A stretch of DNA of 64,000 nucleotides, from contig JAPYMA010003049.1 of the NCBI GenBank assembly GCA_035041965.1, positions 124,001-188,000 on the forward strand, read 5' to 3'. The position numbers were made by a program, and so were the translations under genes. The notes below the pieces were generated by a model, which had not been told where the DNA came from, made no database searches, and saw only the letters and a program-made list of their open reading frames with translations. This document shows positions 26,049 through 40,249 of the stretch, piece by piece (the first letter of the stretch is position 1; the number at the start of each line of letters is the position of its first letter). The DNA is from Anisakis pegreffii (taxonomy: Eukaryota > Nematoda > Chromadorea > Rhabditida > Anisakidae).

Positions 26049-29000
26049 AGGAATCAAAATTGAATCGAACTTCAACTGAAAAAATCACTGATCAAAATGC
26101 TGCAATACGAACAACACCTATGTCAATCAACGAGCGTTCAAGCATTTATCACTATCTATTAATCCTCTCGACCATTCATCATCCAAAAATCTGTTCTTGA
26201 TGCAGCAACACTTAAAAGTAGCCACCACCACATTGACGTTACCATTACCCCAGCAGCAAGAGCAATATCAACAACAGCAACAACTATAACAAAAGCAGTG
26301 GCAACAGCACGCTAGAGCAGTACCAACCAGTCAGCAGAGTGCAGAGAAAGAGCACACTGAACGGCAAATCTCCACGCAATTGGCGATCGTCGTTGAAGAC
26401 AGACGTCTTCGTTCAGCAGATGCCGACCGGATGCCGAGCGACTGCGATTGAATCTCAAAAGGATCGCTGCTATGAAAAGAGCAGTTTCGTAGAACAGTGA
26501 TACGATTCGTAACGCATACAAAAGTAACTCTGCAATTATTCGATTGTATTTGAAAATGATACGAATGCATACATAAACGCAACGTTTTCTATGCTAATTG
26601 TAAGGCAGCACATTTAAAGAATACGGAAGCAATGATCGATGATGAGTAAGACGAAGTACAAGGTTAACGAATAGAATGAATCGAAAATGCAGCTTAATGA
26701 GCGTGTAAATGGCTGCTTAATCATTTCAGCATCATATCTGATGAGATCCACGAAATCAACACAAAAATTGTGCAATGCGTCTCAGCAGTCAAGTTCAGTA
26801 AATATAGCAACATGCTGCAGTTGTTTGTGATCTATAAACCGAGGATAGCAACCTTGCGGCTATTTTCAGTAGCAAAATTACCAACTGCAATATCAATTGT
26901 TTCAAAATAATTTGGAATCGATCAGCGATTCTTAAGACTGAAACCGCAAAATTTTTTTATCGGTTGATCAGCAACCATGAAGAAGAAACAGTCCTATATC
27001 TAACAATGAGTCAAAAAGCACTGAGGGTCACAATAAAACAGATGGCGTAAATGAGAGAATCTTCTTCGCATTCGTACGATATTCTTTTTATTCTTGTAAT
27101 CAGTAGTGTTCAAGTTAAACCAATATGAGGCAATATTCGCTATAGGCCAGTCTCCCTATAATAATAATATTATCATTGAACATTGATTGTGAATCCTTTG
27201 CTTCTCAGAATCACAAACAAACAACTGAGTGATTGTACACGACAATGAATGGATGGATTAATTCAAACGACGCATTAGATAAAACACAATAACTTCAGCA
27301 AACCTGATATCATCTGAAAGATCATTCGATCACGTAACAATAGCCTAACCTAACAACCCACTTTAATTTCTGGTCATTTGGGCTCACCTTAGACCGATGA
27401 GGAATTACGACCGAATAACATTCCAATAAATTAGAACTGAATATTATAAATCAAGGTGAACTGACGTTGAGACGGGCGCTAGCTGTAAAGAATCCAGTGT
27501 GAGGTGAAAGCAAGGATTTGATGGTATGAAGTAAATGTATTCATTCAGGGAACTGATTGGAATCTGTGAAAATTGGTTTAATTTTTAAGCAATGCTGACA
27601 TATTAATAAAAGTGGTATCTACCGCATTCATTGTTAGTAGGGGGCTCTTCGAAATGATTGTTTCTGTCACAATCGCGGAGAGGAGGATAAACATTCAGCT
27701 TAAACGTTGAAACGAACACTGAAAATCGAAAGCACGCAATTGATGCATTCAACTGTCATTTCACAGACAGCAAAATTAATGTTCACATTAATGTAATCTA
27801 TTATTATGAAGTTCTGAAAACTGTCTTTGAAAATCGAAATAATTGAAGAAATTGATCGCCTATAAACGATAATTCATCTATCAACAACGCTTCTCAAATT
27901 TTCCAACAAATGCGTCCATTACTTTCTGCTCAAGATCTCAAAGGCAGTAATTTTGACTGCTAAATTGATCGGAATTCAAACTTAAATCATTCATTGAAGG
28001 CTATTATTTTGGAAAATCCATTAAAATTTAGTAGAATCGACGTAAAAACGAACAATTGTTGGGCATCGAATTAGTATTGCGTGTATTCAAAGAGCATAAT
28101 ACCCTTCACTTCACAGTTTTATTAGCATTATTATTTTGTGATGAGATGGTAATGATGACCGACTGAGATGATGAATGACATATTGATAGACGTGCGGCTC
28201 TCGGAGATATATGCACGCTTCATTTCAACATCATTCTTGTCTCTTCCTTTTCATTGCTTTGCTTCAAATCTTAACCAATAACTGATTTCCAGATAGAATG
28301 AAGGACACAACTATCTTAAAATCATCATCTGACCTGTCCTCTACGGCCGTATGTAGCAAAAAAAAATTATCGGCACAGCTTGAAGCAACTAGAACAATTG
28401 AAGAGCACACAATCTTTGCAGTGAATGCAAGGAACATTAATGAACACTGGAACACTGAATTAGTTCACTTTTTTGCACCACTTCAGGATGTTTGCGGACG
28501 TTGATTTCATTGAAATGTGCTGTGATAATTGTCGCCAAAATGGATCACGCTCATTTCACAAACGATAGCAATAGCCATCCATACGAGCATTTGCCTGTTT
28601 CTTGCTTCAAATCACCACAAGCTTCAATTAGTGATTTCCACTTGATCAACGGTCATTCATGCATTCAGTCTCGTGATTCAATTACTTTCAGTCACAGCGC
28701 TAAAATGCTGAACTATTTCTAAATCTACCGATCATTTTTCGGCTGCATTTTTCAGTATAAATCACTTATGTCTACGAGGCTCTCGCTTATATTCGTTGTG
28801 ACCTCCGAAAAGATTTGAAGGGTTGCAGATCTGATATAAGAAAATTTGGTAGTATATCCGTATGATATACTAATAATAATCAAATGAATGTAAATAATCG
28901 TACAAGCTTAATCCAATGTTCCAGTTACAAATTAAGTGAGCATCAATAGATTTTGAATGCAACAAAGACACAACATTCCGCAGGTATGGCATGAGCATGA

Positions 29001-30346
29001 AAGTGAACTCAAAAGTAAACACAGAGCGAAGAAAGATCAATGGAAATTTGAGTCTTTTGAAAATGATTTTGTCCGACTACCTCAGAAAGCAATCCTTGAC
29101 AAACTGTCGTGATGTGATTTCAACGAGCTACAAATAGACACTCTTTATTCATGAGATCCATTCACTCATTTGCTGTCAACATCCAGTTTTTTTTAAACGT
29201 TCATTGATGATTACGAATTTGAAGAGCACAGAAATGAATTTAAGGATAACGTTACGATTCAAGCAAACAAGTATATAGATGTGTATACATACATTTATAT
29301 TTATATATTCATATATATAAACGTACATATAAAAGTATACATACCAGGCGATTACGTTGTGTCGTTTGCGGTAAAACGGAATGAAGTTGTTTAGTGCTGA
29401 GAAATGACGATAAATTTGTTGCGTATTCAACTAGCATATTGCTCAACAAAGGATTTGTGCATGAATAGCTTTAATCATCAAGATGCGAATGAATAATTTC
29501 AATTCAATTATTACTCATAGTTCGGAATAGACTTATTTCATTTATCAACTGTCTGATGATGTGCTGAACCTGATAATGTTGGTCAATATGCCGGAAGAGT
29601 CAATTTTAGTTGATTTATGCACATAACTCATGAGAATGTATGAATGAAATGATTTCGTGGCTAAAGCAGAGTGAAATTTTCTTGTTTGATTTGGAGATTC
29701 AGTTCGCACAGGAAATTAACGCTTCGTATATCATAGGAAATTTAAGTGGGCCATTGGTCTTGTTAATGAAGTAGTATGGTATTGAATTGAAATATACGCC
29801 TACCACTTCAATGCATCTCAAAAACGGATGCTGAAAAACACTGTTTATGTTTGAGAATGGCAATAGAAGAAGACAAAAGAATAAGATGATGAAGTAGAAG
29901 TTAGTAAATCGAAATGCAGGATGAGCTGGGCAAGAACAAACTGAGCATCGAAGAAGCAGATAGCGAGCCAAACAGGCCATAAAATTTGAAGTGTTATGAG
30001 GTAACAATGAGCGATTATAAATCAAAAGATCGAAATGCTGCAAAAAATTTATCTCACAATGCACCCTCAAAACAATGAACCAATTTGAGTTGTTCATGTA
30101 TTGCTGTTCACTGTTGAACAAACCAAGGAATCCAAAGACACCATATCACTAAAAACAACCAACTTACTAAATTATAATGAATGCTAAAACTATGATATCA
30201 GTTCATACTCTACATTCCAAAGGCATCACATTACAATATCCATTATAATATTATTGCATTGAAGGATCTTATAGCAACAAAATTTTATTCGCATATTTGC
30301 ATTGACCACTAGATTATAGATGTTTTCGCAGCGAATTATTTTTTCA

Positions 30347-30395
30347 CTCTCCTGCCCCCCCCCCTTCCCCTCTTCACTTTCCTCCTTCCTCCCTC
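30347..30395 (+). repeat. C-run and polypyrimidine tract
   Basis: About 50 bases are almost purely C and T, with a run of ten C at 30355-30364 followed by CT-rich sequence. Such tracts can adopt unusual DNA structures or arise by replication slippage. No gene is adjacent. Confidence 0.7.
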
Positions 30396-33268
30396 AATTC
30401 AACATAACAAGTTTTGAGCAAGTTTTCTGAATCTCTTTTGAGGTTTTCTATTTATTTTTGATACTTTTTAAAAATTGTTTTCTGAATTCCATTCTCGCGA
30501 AATACTTCGATTCGATGAAGGTTTTGTTTTAATTGAGTCTGATTTTACATATATTTTTAAATCATTTGATTTTCCTTCCTAATTCATGTCCAAGTTATTT
30601 AAAAGAAATAATGCTTCTCTCAATGTGTGCCCACAAACGTTTTCATTCTTTTCGAAATGGAATACCCTCGAACCTTCAGTTCTACAGTGAAGTTTTCTGA
30701 CTAATGACTGAACATTCAGAAAAATGACTGGATCTTCTTCCTTCCAAATACGAACAATCGAATATTGAACTTCGGCGATTTTATTTTTGATTTGTCAGCT
30801 GAGTTTAAAATCGACTTCATCCGCCCACTATTTCCAGGAATAATTGCTTTTAATCAGCACTAAACTTACTCGACAGCGTTCCTTGTATGTAATTTCCAAA
30901 AAACGGTCATCAGTCACTGATCTACGAGAAGAAAAAACTGCATGAATCTGAGAAAAGTTTCTGAATTGTTTTTTTAGTATTTTTAGCATCATGCAGCTCG
31001 GTATGGGATTCGAAAAATCGAAGTATCATTGGAGAGTAGGAATGCCATACCACTGAATGGGATGAGTCATTTTCGAATTCTTGCCCAATCTGCCAGAATA
31101 TCCATATTGAAATTCAAGAAGTTATGAATTACATTCTGCTTAAAAGATTTTTATTGTGTGTATTATTTGTAAGGCAGAGCAACTGAGCAGGAAAAATACC
31201 ACAATTCAACATCGTTGATAAGACGATCCGTATAATATTGACGCAAATTTGTATCTAATTGATCACCAACGACACCTTCAATAGGTTTTAAAACGATTTT
31301 TTCGAGGCAAATGCGCCTGTTCAGTTGGATAAATCCAAAAAATGCTAAAGCAGTAACTCGATTTCCTATCTGTTTTGAATTGAATGAACGTTGCACCGAA
31401 TCATTTATTCAAGATAAGAGTTCGCTTCTGTACAATTGCGTGCCATATGAAATCTTAATGAACTCATGCACACAACATGCTTGAAGTGTTCACTGATGAA
31501 CCAACATAGTCAATGATAATCAGCCACTCAACCCAGTCACAACCATGTCCAGGTTGACCGCATTTGTTGGATGCCGTTACTGTTCAAGGTGTTAATCACA
31601 CGAGTTACTGTTCCCCTCAATCTGAAAACGCTTCAAAACACATTCCTGAATGTAGAAGAAAGCTTTAAGTGAACGTCTTTATGATCAGCGCAGCAACGAT
31701 TCAATGAGACTGAATTCGGTTGACAAGAGATGATAGCTGTAGCAGAATCAGTTATGAGCATCTTTCAATGCGTACTGGTCAGGTGGTAAAGCTTCTATAC
31801 AATATCTCTGGTGATGTTTTGAACTTAACAGCAGAATTTTTTTCAGTGGATTAATATAATGTAACACTGGTCGGACGAACATGGAACAAACAAACAAAAA
31901 AATCAACAGACTTCAAACCCATTATTACTACACAACGATTTGCTATGCAAACAAACTTCCACTTTCATACGCATCGCTGTGTTTGTTTAGCCGATTTTTA
32001 AAAGCTGTCAATCTACTTTGGAGCTCATTATGTGCACAATGACTTTCTTATCTGTAACAATCGAATTTCATCATATGACAGCCTCAATAAATGGTGTATT
32101 TCCAATGCACATTGAGATAGTAAAAAATTCTAGTTGACAACAAATTGCAGTATTGACGTACAGTAAATATCACAATAAAGTTTCAGCTTTTAAGTAAGAT
32201 GAGTGCATCTTCTAGGGATTCCATATGGAATCACGATCGAAATGATCCTTTCAATTCAGGATGGTGACGGATGTATTAATACGCAATAGTGAAACTCGTT
32301 TTGTCTTGTTTTCTCGGAGGAATGCATGATCAGAATTCGTGAAATGTGAGCTCTAGATTGGTTGTTTTTCTGCATCATTACGCAAATATTGTTAAGCATT
32401 TTCTAAGTGAATGACGTACTAGAAAAGAACTTAGATTCATAGGAGTCCGTTGGCATCGGCTCAGCTTTAGAGTGCGTCTCGGCGCGAGCAAATCACTTTA
32501 AGTTTTTTAGTTATATCATTCACTGAATGAGGATCTGAAGGTATCATTTTATTCACTTTAAATTAGCATCGAGCGAAGATCGTTATAATTGAATCGAAGA
32601 ATCTTTGAGTCGGTAAAGGAAAATGATGCAGAAGTATACAGCCATTAAGTGATTCATGCATGTCTTTCAGCACGGAATTGAGGTAGTGAATAAATAGTGA
32701 CAATCAATCATTACACGGCTCTGAAATATCCACAGGAAGGGAAGAATGACTTGAATGGGAAGTGTACCCGTACTCTTTAAAGTGAATACTCTTTTGCGTC
32801 AAGGTAAAGAAACCAACTGAAGGTTTGTTTGTTCAATGTTTAGATCTAAATCACTAATATTTTAGCATTAATGCCGTTGTTCGCTTGAACTAATTCTTTA
32901 ATCAACGTTCATTGGAAGCGACCATAAAGAATCAACTCAATGTAAGATAGTTTCATTGCTGAACAGTTTTTTGAGGTCCATAATCGTATCAAATAAATTA
33001 TATTGCTAGCGCTGCAGAATCATTGAAAAGGTGCCGTAGTATTCGACTGATTGTTGAAATAAGACAGAATTGTTTCAACGAGGATTGTTCGGTATTCTGC
33101 GAACAAGTACGCTACCGATCGAATGACACCCACAATACAAGTGCACCACTGCTTATTATTGCAATGAATTTTTTCACCTTGTTTACATAGCTGCCTCTAA
33201 ATAGCCCAACCGAGGCGTACAGGTAGCACTCAGTTTGATGACTTTGATGAAACAATATTAGCAACACA

Positions 33269-33443
<175 letters not shown>

Positions 33444-36400
33444 GCAGTGTGCAAGCATGTAAAACCAAAATAAGTAAGTATATACAAATAACCAAATGGA
33501 AACACATCCAAACATGGTAATCACATAAGGTAAGGACGGATCGGTGCCTCATACTGCAGAACTGCAACGCCTTAATACGTTACGGGTAGATGACCGCCAA
33601 TCCTGATCGTCGAATCTAATCATACCGCACATTGATTTTCAGTATGACGTAAAAGATATTAGACAAACATCTTGAGCACATACTCCAGTATATAATTAGC
33701 TGCGATGCAAATAGCCACCAAATCGCATGGGATCAATCAATGAGTGAACTTTTCCTAGAAGAGCACTCGTGCGTTTTTAGTGTTTTTATACCACACCGAA
33801 AACAGTTCTGCACATGTTCGGAAGTTCGCGAAACTAATACTCTGGGTGAACTAGGTGAATGATGCTGCTATATTTCCCACACTGTCAGCACAAAAATTGC
33901 TAGTCATCTTATCCGATGAAGATGTTTAAAAGATCCGTTACAATGGAATGGGATTGCTGAGTTTTGAAAGAATGCCTATAACTCATATTTGCATAATGTT
34001 TTTGTGTTCAATATTTCTATACAAGATGGAATTGTGCAGTGTTGAATACGAATAGTGAGCAAAGATCTGAACACGGAATGTATTTGGATTTTATATTCAT
34101 TGGTAACAACGAGGATTTGCGTTGCAGGATCTATGTAATTTAACTTCTGTACTGTAGAACGAATACCTCGTGATTGGTATGATGCATGAATAGTTTTATA
34201 GTTTTATTTTTGCATTCATGACTACGATTTTCAATCAAAGTTAGCAAATGTAATCATGCTTGTTGTTATTAGATTATTTATTTGCACACATATGATTCAG
34301 ATTCTGAACTGGATTGGTTATTCGGGTGAACGTTATTTGGGCATATGAAATGCACGAGACGAACAAAGCGGTGGAATTTTTCGTTTCGAAGGAAAACTTT
34401 CAGGTTGTCTTCGCAACGTTTCACATCAGGCTTTTCATACAGTCACAGATACACTGACAAAAGAGCAATTTCAGCAATAGGATGATGATTCGAGCTGCAC
34501 ACAAATAGAGGATGTTTGCAACATCAACATTTGGTTGTAAATTCAGCCGATACGTTCACCGAAATATTTCGCAATTCACTTACATCAAGTAAGCACTTGT
34601 CTTCGTTATGGGAAAGCATCACTTCCAAAAATACTTAAAGTTATCTGCAGTTAAGGCATGAAAAACCGAAATTTAATCAAACTTCTTGATTGCATTCAAC
34701 TCCTCATTAGTTATCACCAAAGCGCATCTGTGGTGTGCAAAGAGACCCAACAAAGGTAATTCTGCACATCCTTGAGGATTCGTTAAGTGAGTAGCTTACC
34801 ATTGCCTGGGTGGATGTATCACAAATTAATGAGTTAGATGAAAATGAGTGAATGCATTAATAATGTGGTCAGTACGAACGCAGAAAACTGGGTAATGCCT
34901 ATTTCGCCATGAGTTCAAGAGTAACATACTTCACGTGCAAAGTCTGTTGAACAAAACAATCATGCTTACCGTGTTGTGTAAAGGGAACACGTTCCGTTTA
35001 GATAATCGCCAAAAGTGTGAAAAGCACTGACTTGTAACAAAATTAACGAAATGCTTTCGTGTGAGCATGACATTGAACAAATTCAAAATGGTCTCGACTA
35101 AGCATGTTATGACAGCAAAAGCTTGTCAAATCTCTGAAAAATAATTTCTGCTTGTTTTTAGAAAGCAATCAATGAAAATATTGCTGGAGTAATACAGCAA
35201 ACTGCGTGCAATATAAATCCAGGATGGCAAATACTTAAAAAATATTCACTTTAGATAAATTTTCCAAAGTAAAATTCGAATTAACGATTCATACCGATTC
35301 TTATAATCATTAGAAGAACCACTTTTTACCCACTTTAACCTGATTCAGAGGAATAATTGCCTACAGAACTGAAACTTTCATTGTTATTCATTCAACGCTC
35401 AACTGTTTCAGTGAAAAAGTGAAAACTTTCCGAGTAGCTTTGGAATGCTTATAATCAAGATTTAACGGAAATCAGAAATATGTAATGCAATTCTTGAGTC
35501 ACACATAAGTTGCCAGTTAGGAAGCGAACCAACCAATTCTGAGCACGCACACATTAATCAACACCACAACGGAACAAATCGTTGAGACCGTTTTCTCAGA
35601 GCAGTCAACAAAATATGATCAAATATATTTTAGACGATATCGACTTGAATCAGTTTGATCAACAAACTGATTGTATATTCCAATATAAAGCATTCAAGAA
35701 AAATTTGTCACTTCAGAATGAACCGAATTGCACAGTTACAGTCTTAAGATATTCATCTTGAACAGGTTGTTGTGCTTTCGTTGAAGCTAACCGAACCATT
35801 CCAGCAGTCATGAAACCAGCTTTTATTTTATCCACAATACCCATCAGCATCCAATAAAGGAAGTTAGGTTTTTTTGGTGGAAAAACAAAGAAAAAATTTA
35901 TTGCTTAAGTGTTCAACGAGATGAGATGACTGGATAGTGATGAACTGCTGAATAGTGATTATCATACATCTTATTAGGTTGCTTCCACATACGATGAGCT
36001 ACTTATTTGATGCTTCCTAGAACTCACTAAAACCTTTATTGCATTTAAAGCGCTTCTTCGCCATTAGGACCACTTTAATTCAACCTGCAAACCTCATAAA
36101 GGAAAAAAATACATTAAATAAACATCGGTTCGATCAATTCTCAAATGGAATTCGCTCAGTAATATGTCATAATCAAGCACCTCATCATTGCAAAAATCTT
36201 CTAAACGCACGCTCTACATGGTGCAACGAAGCATTTGTTGCACTTTCTGTGGGATAGTTGAGCAAATGATGCTGGATATTAGGAGAATCAACCACAAACA
36301 ACAATCCATTGTTTGCTCGAGTAGCAGAAAGCATCGTTTCACTGTGAAACCTGCTGAATGTGAATTCTACTTGCACCGGTTATGAACTGTCCTCGTCATT

Positions 36401-36735
36401 GTGCGTTATATGTGAAATTATCATAAGAAAATGTAATAACGCAATTGTAAGCACCAATTCTCGAATAGCAATAAAGGTCAAGTGTTTCATTTCGAACAAA
36501 CATTCGGTATCAAAATTTATTACTTTTAGTTAAACAATAGTGATATACAGCGAATGAAATGCATTAATGAGTGAATCCAGTACAAGCAACAAATCTTCAG
36601 CGTGACAATCGATTATCGAAGCCAGCAAGATATCTGACCAATTTTTTGGTTTGAATCAACTCTAACTACTATTTTAAATGAACTGAATAGACCCCGAACA
36701 TGGATAATCGAAAGACCGCTTGCCGATGAGTAGTG

Positions 36736-36911
36736 ATGACATTGGTCGGGAAAATCCGACAAATTTCGATAGGAATGTCGGAATCTCGAAATGCGAATTC
36801 AATCAGGTTTCGACCGGAGAATCCCGAAATTCGGTCAGAATTCCAAATGTCGGACTGCTGAACAATCGATTCGGTTGTATTCCGACCGAATTGAAATTTC
36901 GTTCAGATGCC
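36736..36911 (+). repeat. Short non-autonomous inverted-repeat element, copy 2
   Basis: This is the second, diverged copy of the element at 4161-4332, in opposite orientation. It shares GGTCGGGAAAATCCGACAA, TTTCGAT, repeated TCCGACC/GGTCGG-type words and the end AGATGCCATTC. Identity is moderate with insertions and deletions, which suggests an old, inactive family present in at least two copies in 64 kb. Confidence 0.5.
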
Positions 36912-39545
36912 ATTCAAATGTCATTCATGAGTGTACTAGTAACTATAGACCCATGGGTTGTACAGATGGACTGCACTAATATAACACATTGTATTGCCGA
37001 TAAAATTACTCACAGTAATGTTTGACGAGGAAAAAATTGAAGGTACCATTCGAGTGAAAAGAGCGGAAAGAGAATTTTGGCCAAAAATGAAAAGAATTAT
37101 TTCAATTAAACGTTTGAATGAAATGCTGAAATTATATGTGAGAGACATTTGATTGACACACCACCAAGAGTGAATTCCAGGACTGGAGGTAGACTGATGT
37201 GAAACGAAGCTGACATGGAAGTCTGTCAGTCGTGCAACACGATCGAAAAAAGAATAAAAATGATCGGTGTGAATGAAATGAAAGAAAGAGGTGTGTCCAC
37301 CTATGGTGAAAGGTTTCTCGAGTGTAAGAATGTAGAAATGCCATTGCAAATTTTTAAGGTGGGAAATTACCGATCATTCAGTTATTCGAAACCTCACACT
37401 GATATTGCAGTCAAAGCGAAACTCTTTTCGCCGTTCATCGATCCGTTCACGGTTCGAAGCACTTCTGAGGAATCTTGTTCAGTCTTCTAGATTGGCTGCC
37501 CATTATAAGACTGGATTCTTTTTCCTGCCGTTCCGAACATACATCAGTTCAAAAACGCGCAATGAACTCGTCAAATTGAATTCTACTACAATTTTCTTAA
37601 TATGCATTTTGCAAGCCGATTACACGCCTCCACAAACGAATTTTCTAGTAAGCACTCATGGCTTGGTTACAATCGGAAGTCTCTTGATTGATTTCTTTTT
37701 CAAAACAATTTATGTGTATCTCGATCAGCTGTGAACTCGTAGATGCTTTTCCATCAAGTGCGAAATTGAATTGAATGAAACATTTCCTCACTTTCAATAA
37801 ACCCAAGTTTCGGATAAAAAGAATATATATGTATGTAAATATAAATATAAATACGTTTAAGAGCGTTAGAAAATCATGCTTTTTTGAAGGAAGCCATACT
37901 GAAATCGCAAAATTAAAAATGCTTTTCATAAGCTGTTGCATTTCCGAATGGCTCGCTTGTAAAAATGAAAGTAAAAAAGCATACTAATGAAAATACACAT
38001 TGCTAAGTGAAGATCGACATGGCCAAAAAGCGTCTGATTGACATTTAAGAATGCAAACGAAGGTGAAGTATTAGAAAACAAACGGCGTGTTTGTGCTTGG
38101 GGCATACTTGCAAGCACTGATCTGTATAGGAGAGAATTCAGAACATAATTACAAAGCATGGAACAATTCAAGTTTTGATGAAACAAATCTCGTCATGTGT
38201 GACCGTGAGGAGCGAGAGTGCAGGCATGATGCGACATCAAGAATGAATGCCATCTGCTGGAAACGAAGAAAAACTGAATTCAACCGGTAAGCTTGAAAGG
38301 TTTTGTGGACCTCTTGCTCATGTGAGCAAACTGAGATGAACCGCTGTAAGGCTCGTAACAACGAGGTTAACGCTTTAACTTCAAAAAGCGGAAACAGATT
38401 TCTGGTGGTTAATGACATCAACGATAGCTCTTATTTATAGGAAACCGAGAGGCTCTCTGATTAAGGCCGACTTTTGCAAGAACGTGATATTGTTAGAAGA
38501 AGTTAAACACAACAACGATTAACGAAGTATATGGGCATATGTTGGCTAGCGGATTAGAAACAATGCGCTGGACGTAGTGATATGCTAAGGACAAGAATCC
38601 TTCACCACGAGTGACATTCGAATGTCCATTAACACAGATACCAAACCCAAGAAAGCGAATATACTACTCAAAGTGTATAAATACTCTAGAAAACGGCAAC
38701 TTAGTTCTTTCATACAAAATACTGATCAGGGTTCAACTATTCGTAAGCACTGCCGCAATATTCAGAATTAAATTATGCTCAGAGTTATACGACTGATTAG
38801 CCAACAGCCAGTAACTGAGGCCTCTTAAAATATCTTGTTGAATAAACCTTGAAATGAGATCAATCCTTGGGAAGTAGTATGACAGTAAACGGAGAATGTC
38901 TAAAGAACAACTTTTACCGAATTTATGAAAGCTAAGCAATCCATAATCAGGCGATCAGTGAAATTCAAGGCATAAGGCTATGAACAAATTGTGTAGGGAA
39001 AATAAGTTGCTCATATAGGCCACATCTTCTCAGGCGCATCAAAAAAAATTGGACGATCGTAAATTATGAATTAGGAATGTAAACTATGAAAAGAGTATTA
39101 TGATAGTTTACTTACTATTAGTGTAGGGCAATGATTTTCATGGTTGCATGCTTTGGTCGAAATCATCGTTCACAAATTCAAGTGAATTTTAAGATGATTT
39201 CAATCTGTCACCACATTATTCTGTTACAAATAAATGCTAATGGAGGTTCTGAGATATCTGATGAACCATATACCTTTTGAACAATTCATGAAGCTGATCA
39301 CAAATAGATCAGTATTATTTTCTATGCGCCATTTGAAGAGAAGTTATGAGCCCCAATTTAATCCATTCCTATGAAAATTGTTTTCAGGATAACTAGTCGT
39401 GATCCTGAAAATTGTTTCATGACTTCGACGGGTTGATTTGAAGGAGTGGCTAAGGCTGTGAATCACAAAATGAAGGTCGGACACTAGGTCACCGCTGAGG
39501 CTTTTTCAATGCAAATTCCATTCCAAATGGAAATTCTTTTGATGC

Positions 39546-39625
39546 AGTTCGGGATAGATACCGCCCAACATTGGTAGATGGTGTCAAGACCATCCACCAG
39601 TGTTAGGCGGTATCTATCCCGAATT
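39546..39625 (+). repeat. Near-perfect foldback hairpin, about 36-bp arms and 6-base loop
   Basis: GGGATAGATACCGCC at 39551-39565 is the exact reverse complement of GGCGGTATCTATCCC at 39606-39620. Pairing continues inward through 39566-39582 and 39589-39605, with an A·G-type mismatch at the arm junction and two further differences that would be G·U pairs in RNA, to a 6-base loop GTCAAG. The right arm overlaps the start of the transposase-like frame that follows, so the left arm is an inverted copy of transposon sequence. In RNA it would form a stem of about 36 bp. Confidence 0.8.
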
Positions 39626-39797
39626 CCAACTCCGCTTACTGCCGATAGACGAGAGCACGTTCTTCCAGAGCAAGTACCAGCGCGGAACGTGGAAGGAAGG
39701 GCATTGGGTGTACGGTGACATCGAACGGGATACAGGAAAATATCTTCTTTTCGATGTGCCTTGTCGAGGAGACAAGTGTGGTTTCATTATAGTTGGT
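39603..39797 (+). mobile_element. Merlin / IS1595-like (ISXO2) transposase fragment
   Basis: A short open frame contains PIDESTFFQSKYQRG, then WKEGHWVYGDIERDTGKY, then a short basic end. This matches the pattern of the DDE domain of ISXO2/IS1595 and eukaryotic Merlin transposases: an IDES motif carrying the first catalytic Asp, K-Y-x-R-G, then W-V-x-G-x-E-R-x-T-G-K. Only about 50-60 residues survive; the remaining catalytic residues and the N-terminal part are absent, so it is a dead fragment. The segment has clearly higher GC than its flanks. After about 39790 the frame runs into an unrelated tandem array. Confidence 0.6.
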
Positions 39798-40074
39798 GTT
39801 AGTATGCATCTGACCTATACTGCAACTCAGGTGAAACTGTCAGTATGGACTCATTTCAGCTAGTATTAACATGCATTTGACCTTTACTGCGAAGCAGATG
39901 AATGCTGTGGAATATGCATTCATTTCAGGTGGTATTGGTATGCATTTCACTTATATTGCAATTGAGGTGAATACTGTGCACTATGGATTAATTCCAGTTG
40001 TTATTAGTACGCATGTCACTTATACTGCACAATGGGCCGATACTATCCAGTATAATTTCATTTCAATTGGTATT
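39785..40074 (+). repeat. Degenerate 69-bp tandem array (about 4.2 units)
   Basis: Four successive units begin near 39785, 39853, 39922 and 39990, with a partial fifth. Each starts TTNCAG-TNGTATTAGTA and includes TGCAT-TGAC-TATACTGCA and a GTGAATACTGT-like segment. The unit length of about 69 is a multiple of three, so parts remain open in frame, giving repeated HLTYTA-type peptides. Diverged copies suggest an old minisatellite formed beside the transposase fragment. Confidence 0.65.
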
Positions 40075-40102
40075 AGCAGAAATAAGCATGCTACTAAAAA
40101 AC

Positions 40103-40249
40103 AGCAATAGCTCCGCTATCGCTGAGCTAAAAACTGTTAGTTCCGCCAAAAATATCCACAATCGCCACCAATACCCAAGCAATAGCGAAGCGCTATCGCT
40201 GATCCGCTGATTAAGCAAAATTAGCCCACTATTCGCTATCGCTATTGCT
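40103..40249 (+). repeat. Palindromic AGCAATAGC-ended element
   Basis: A segment of about 147 bp starts with AGCAATAGC (40103-40111) and ends with its reverse complement GCTATTGCT (40241-40249). Inside, at 40178-40200, sits AGCAATAGCGAAGCGCTATCGCT, itself nearly palindromic, and CGCTATCGCT is repeated three times. This looks like a miniature inverted-repeat element or a foldback remnant. No coding capacity. Confidence 0.45.

Noticed and set aside
29699..30121. 140-codon open frame on the minus strand
   Set aside because: No family similarity, no splice context, and composition typical of random AT-rich sequence.
31163..31396. 77-codon minus-strand frame with protein-like composition
   Set aside because: No recognised motif and no supporting neighbouring exons; too weak to list as a gene.
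36936..37349. 137-codon open frame on the minus strand
   Set aside because: Overlaps the end of a repeat-rich area and shows no recognisable domain.
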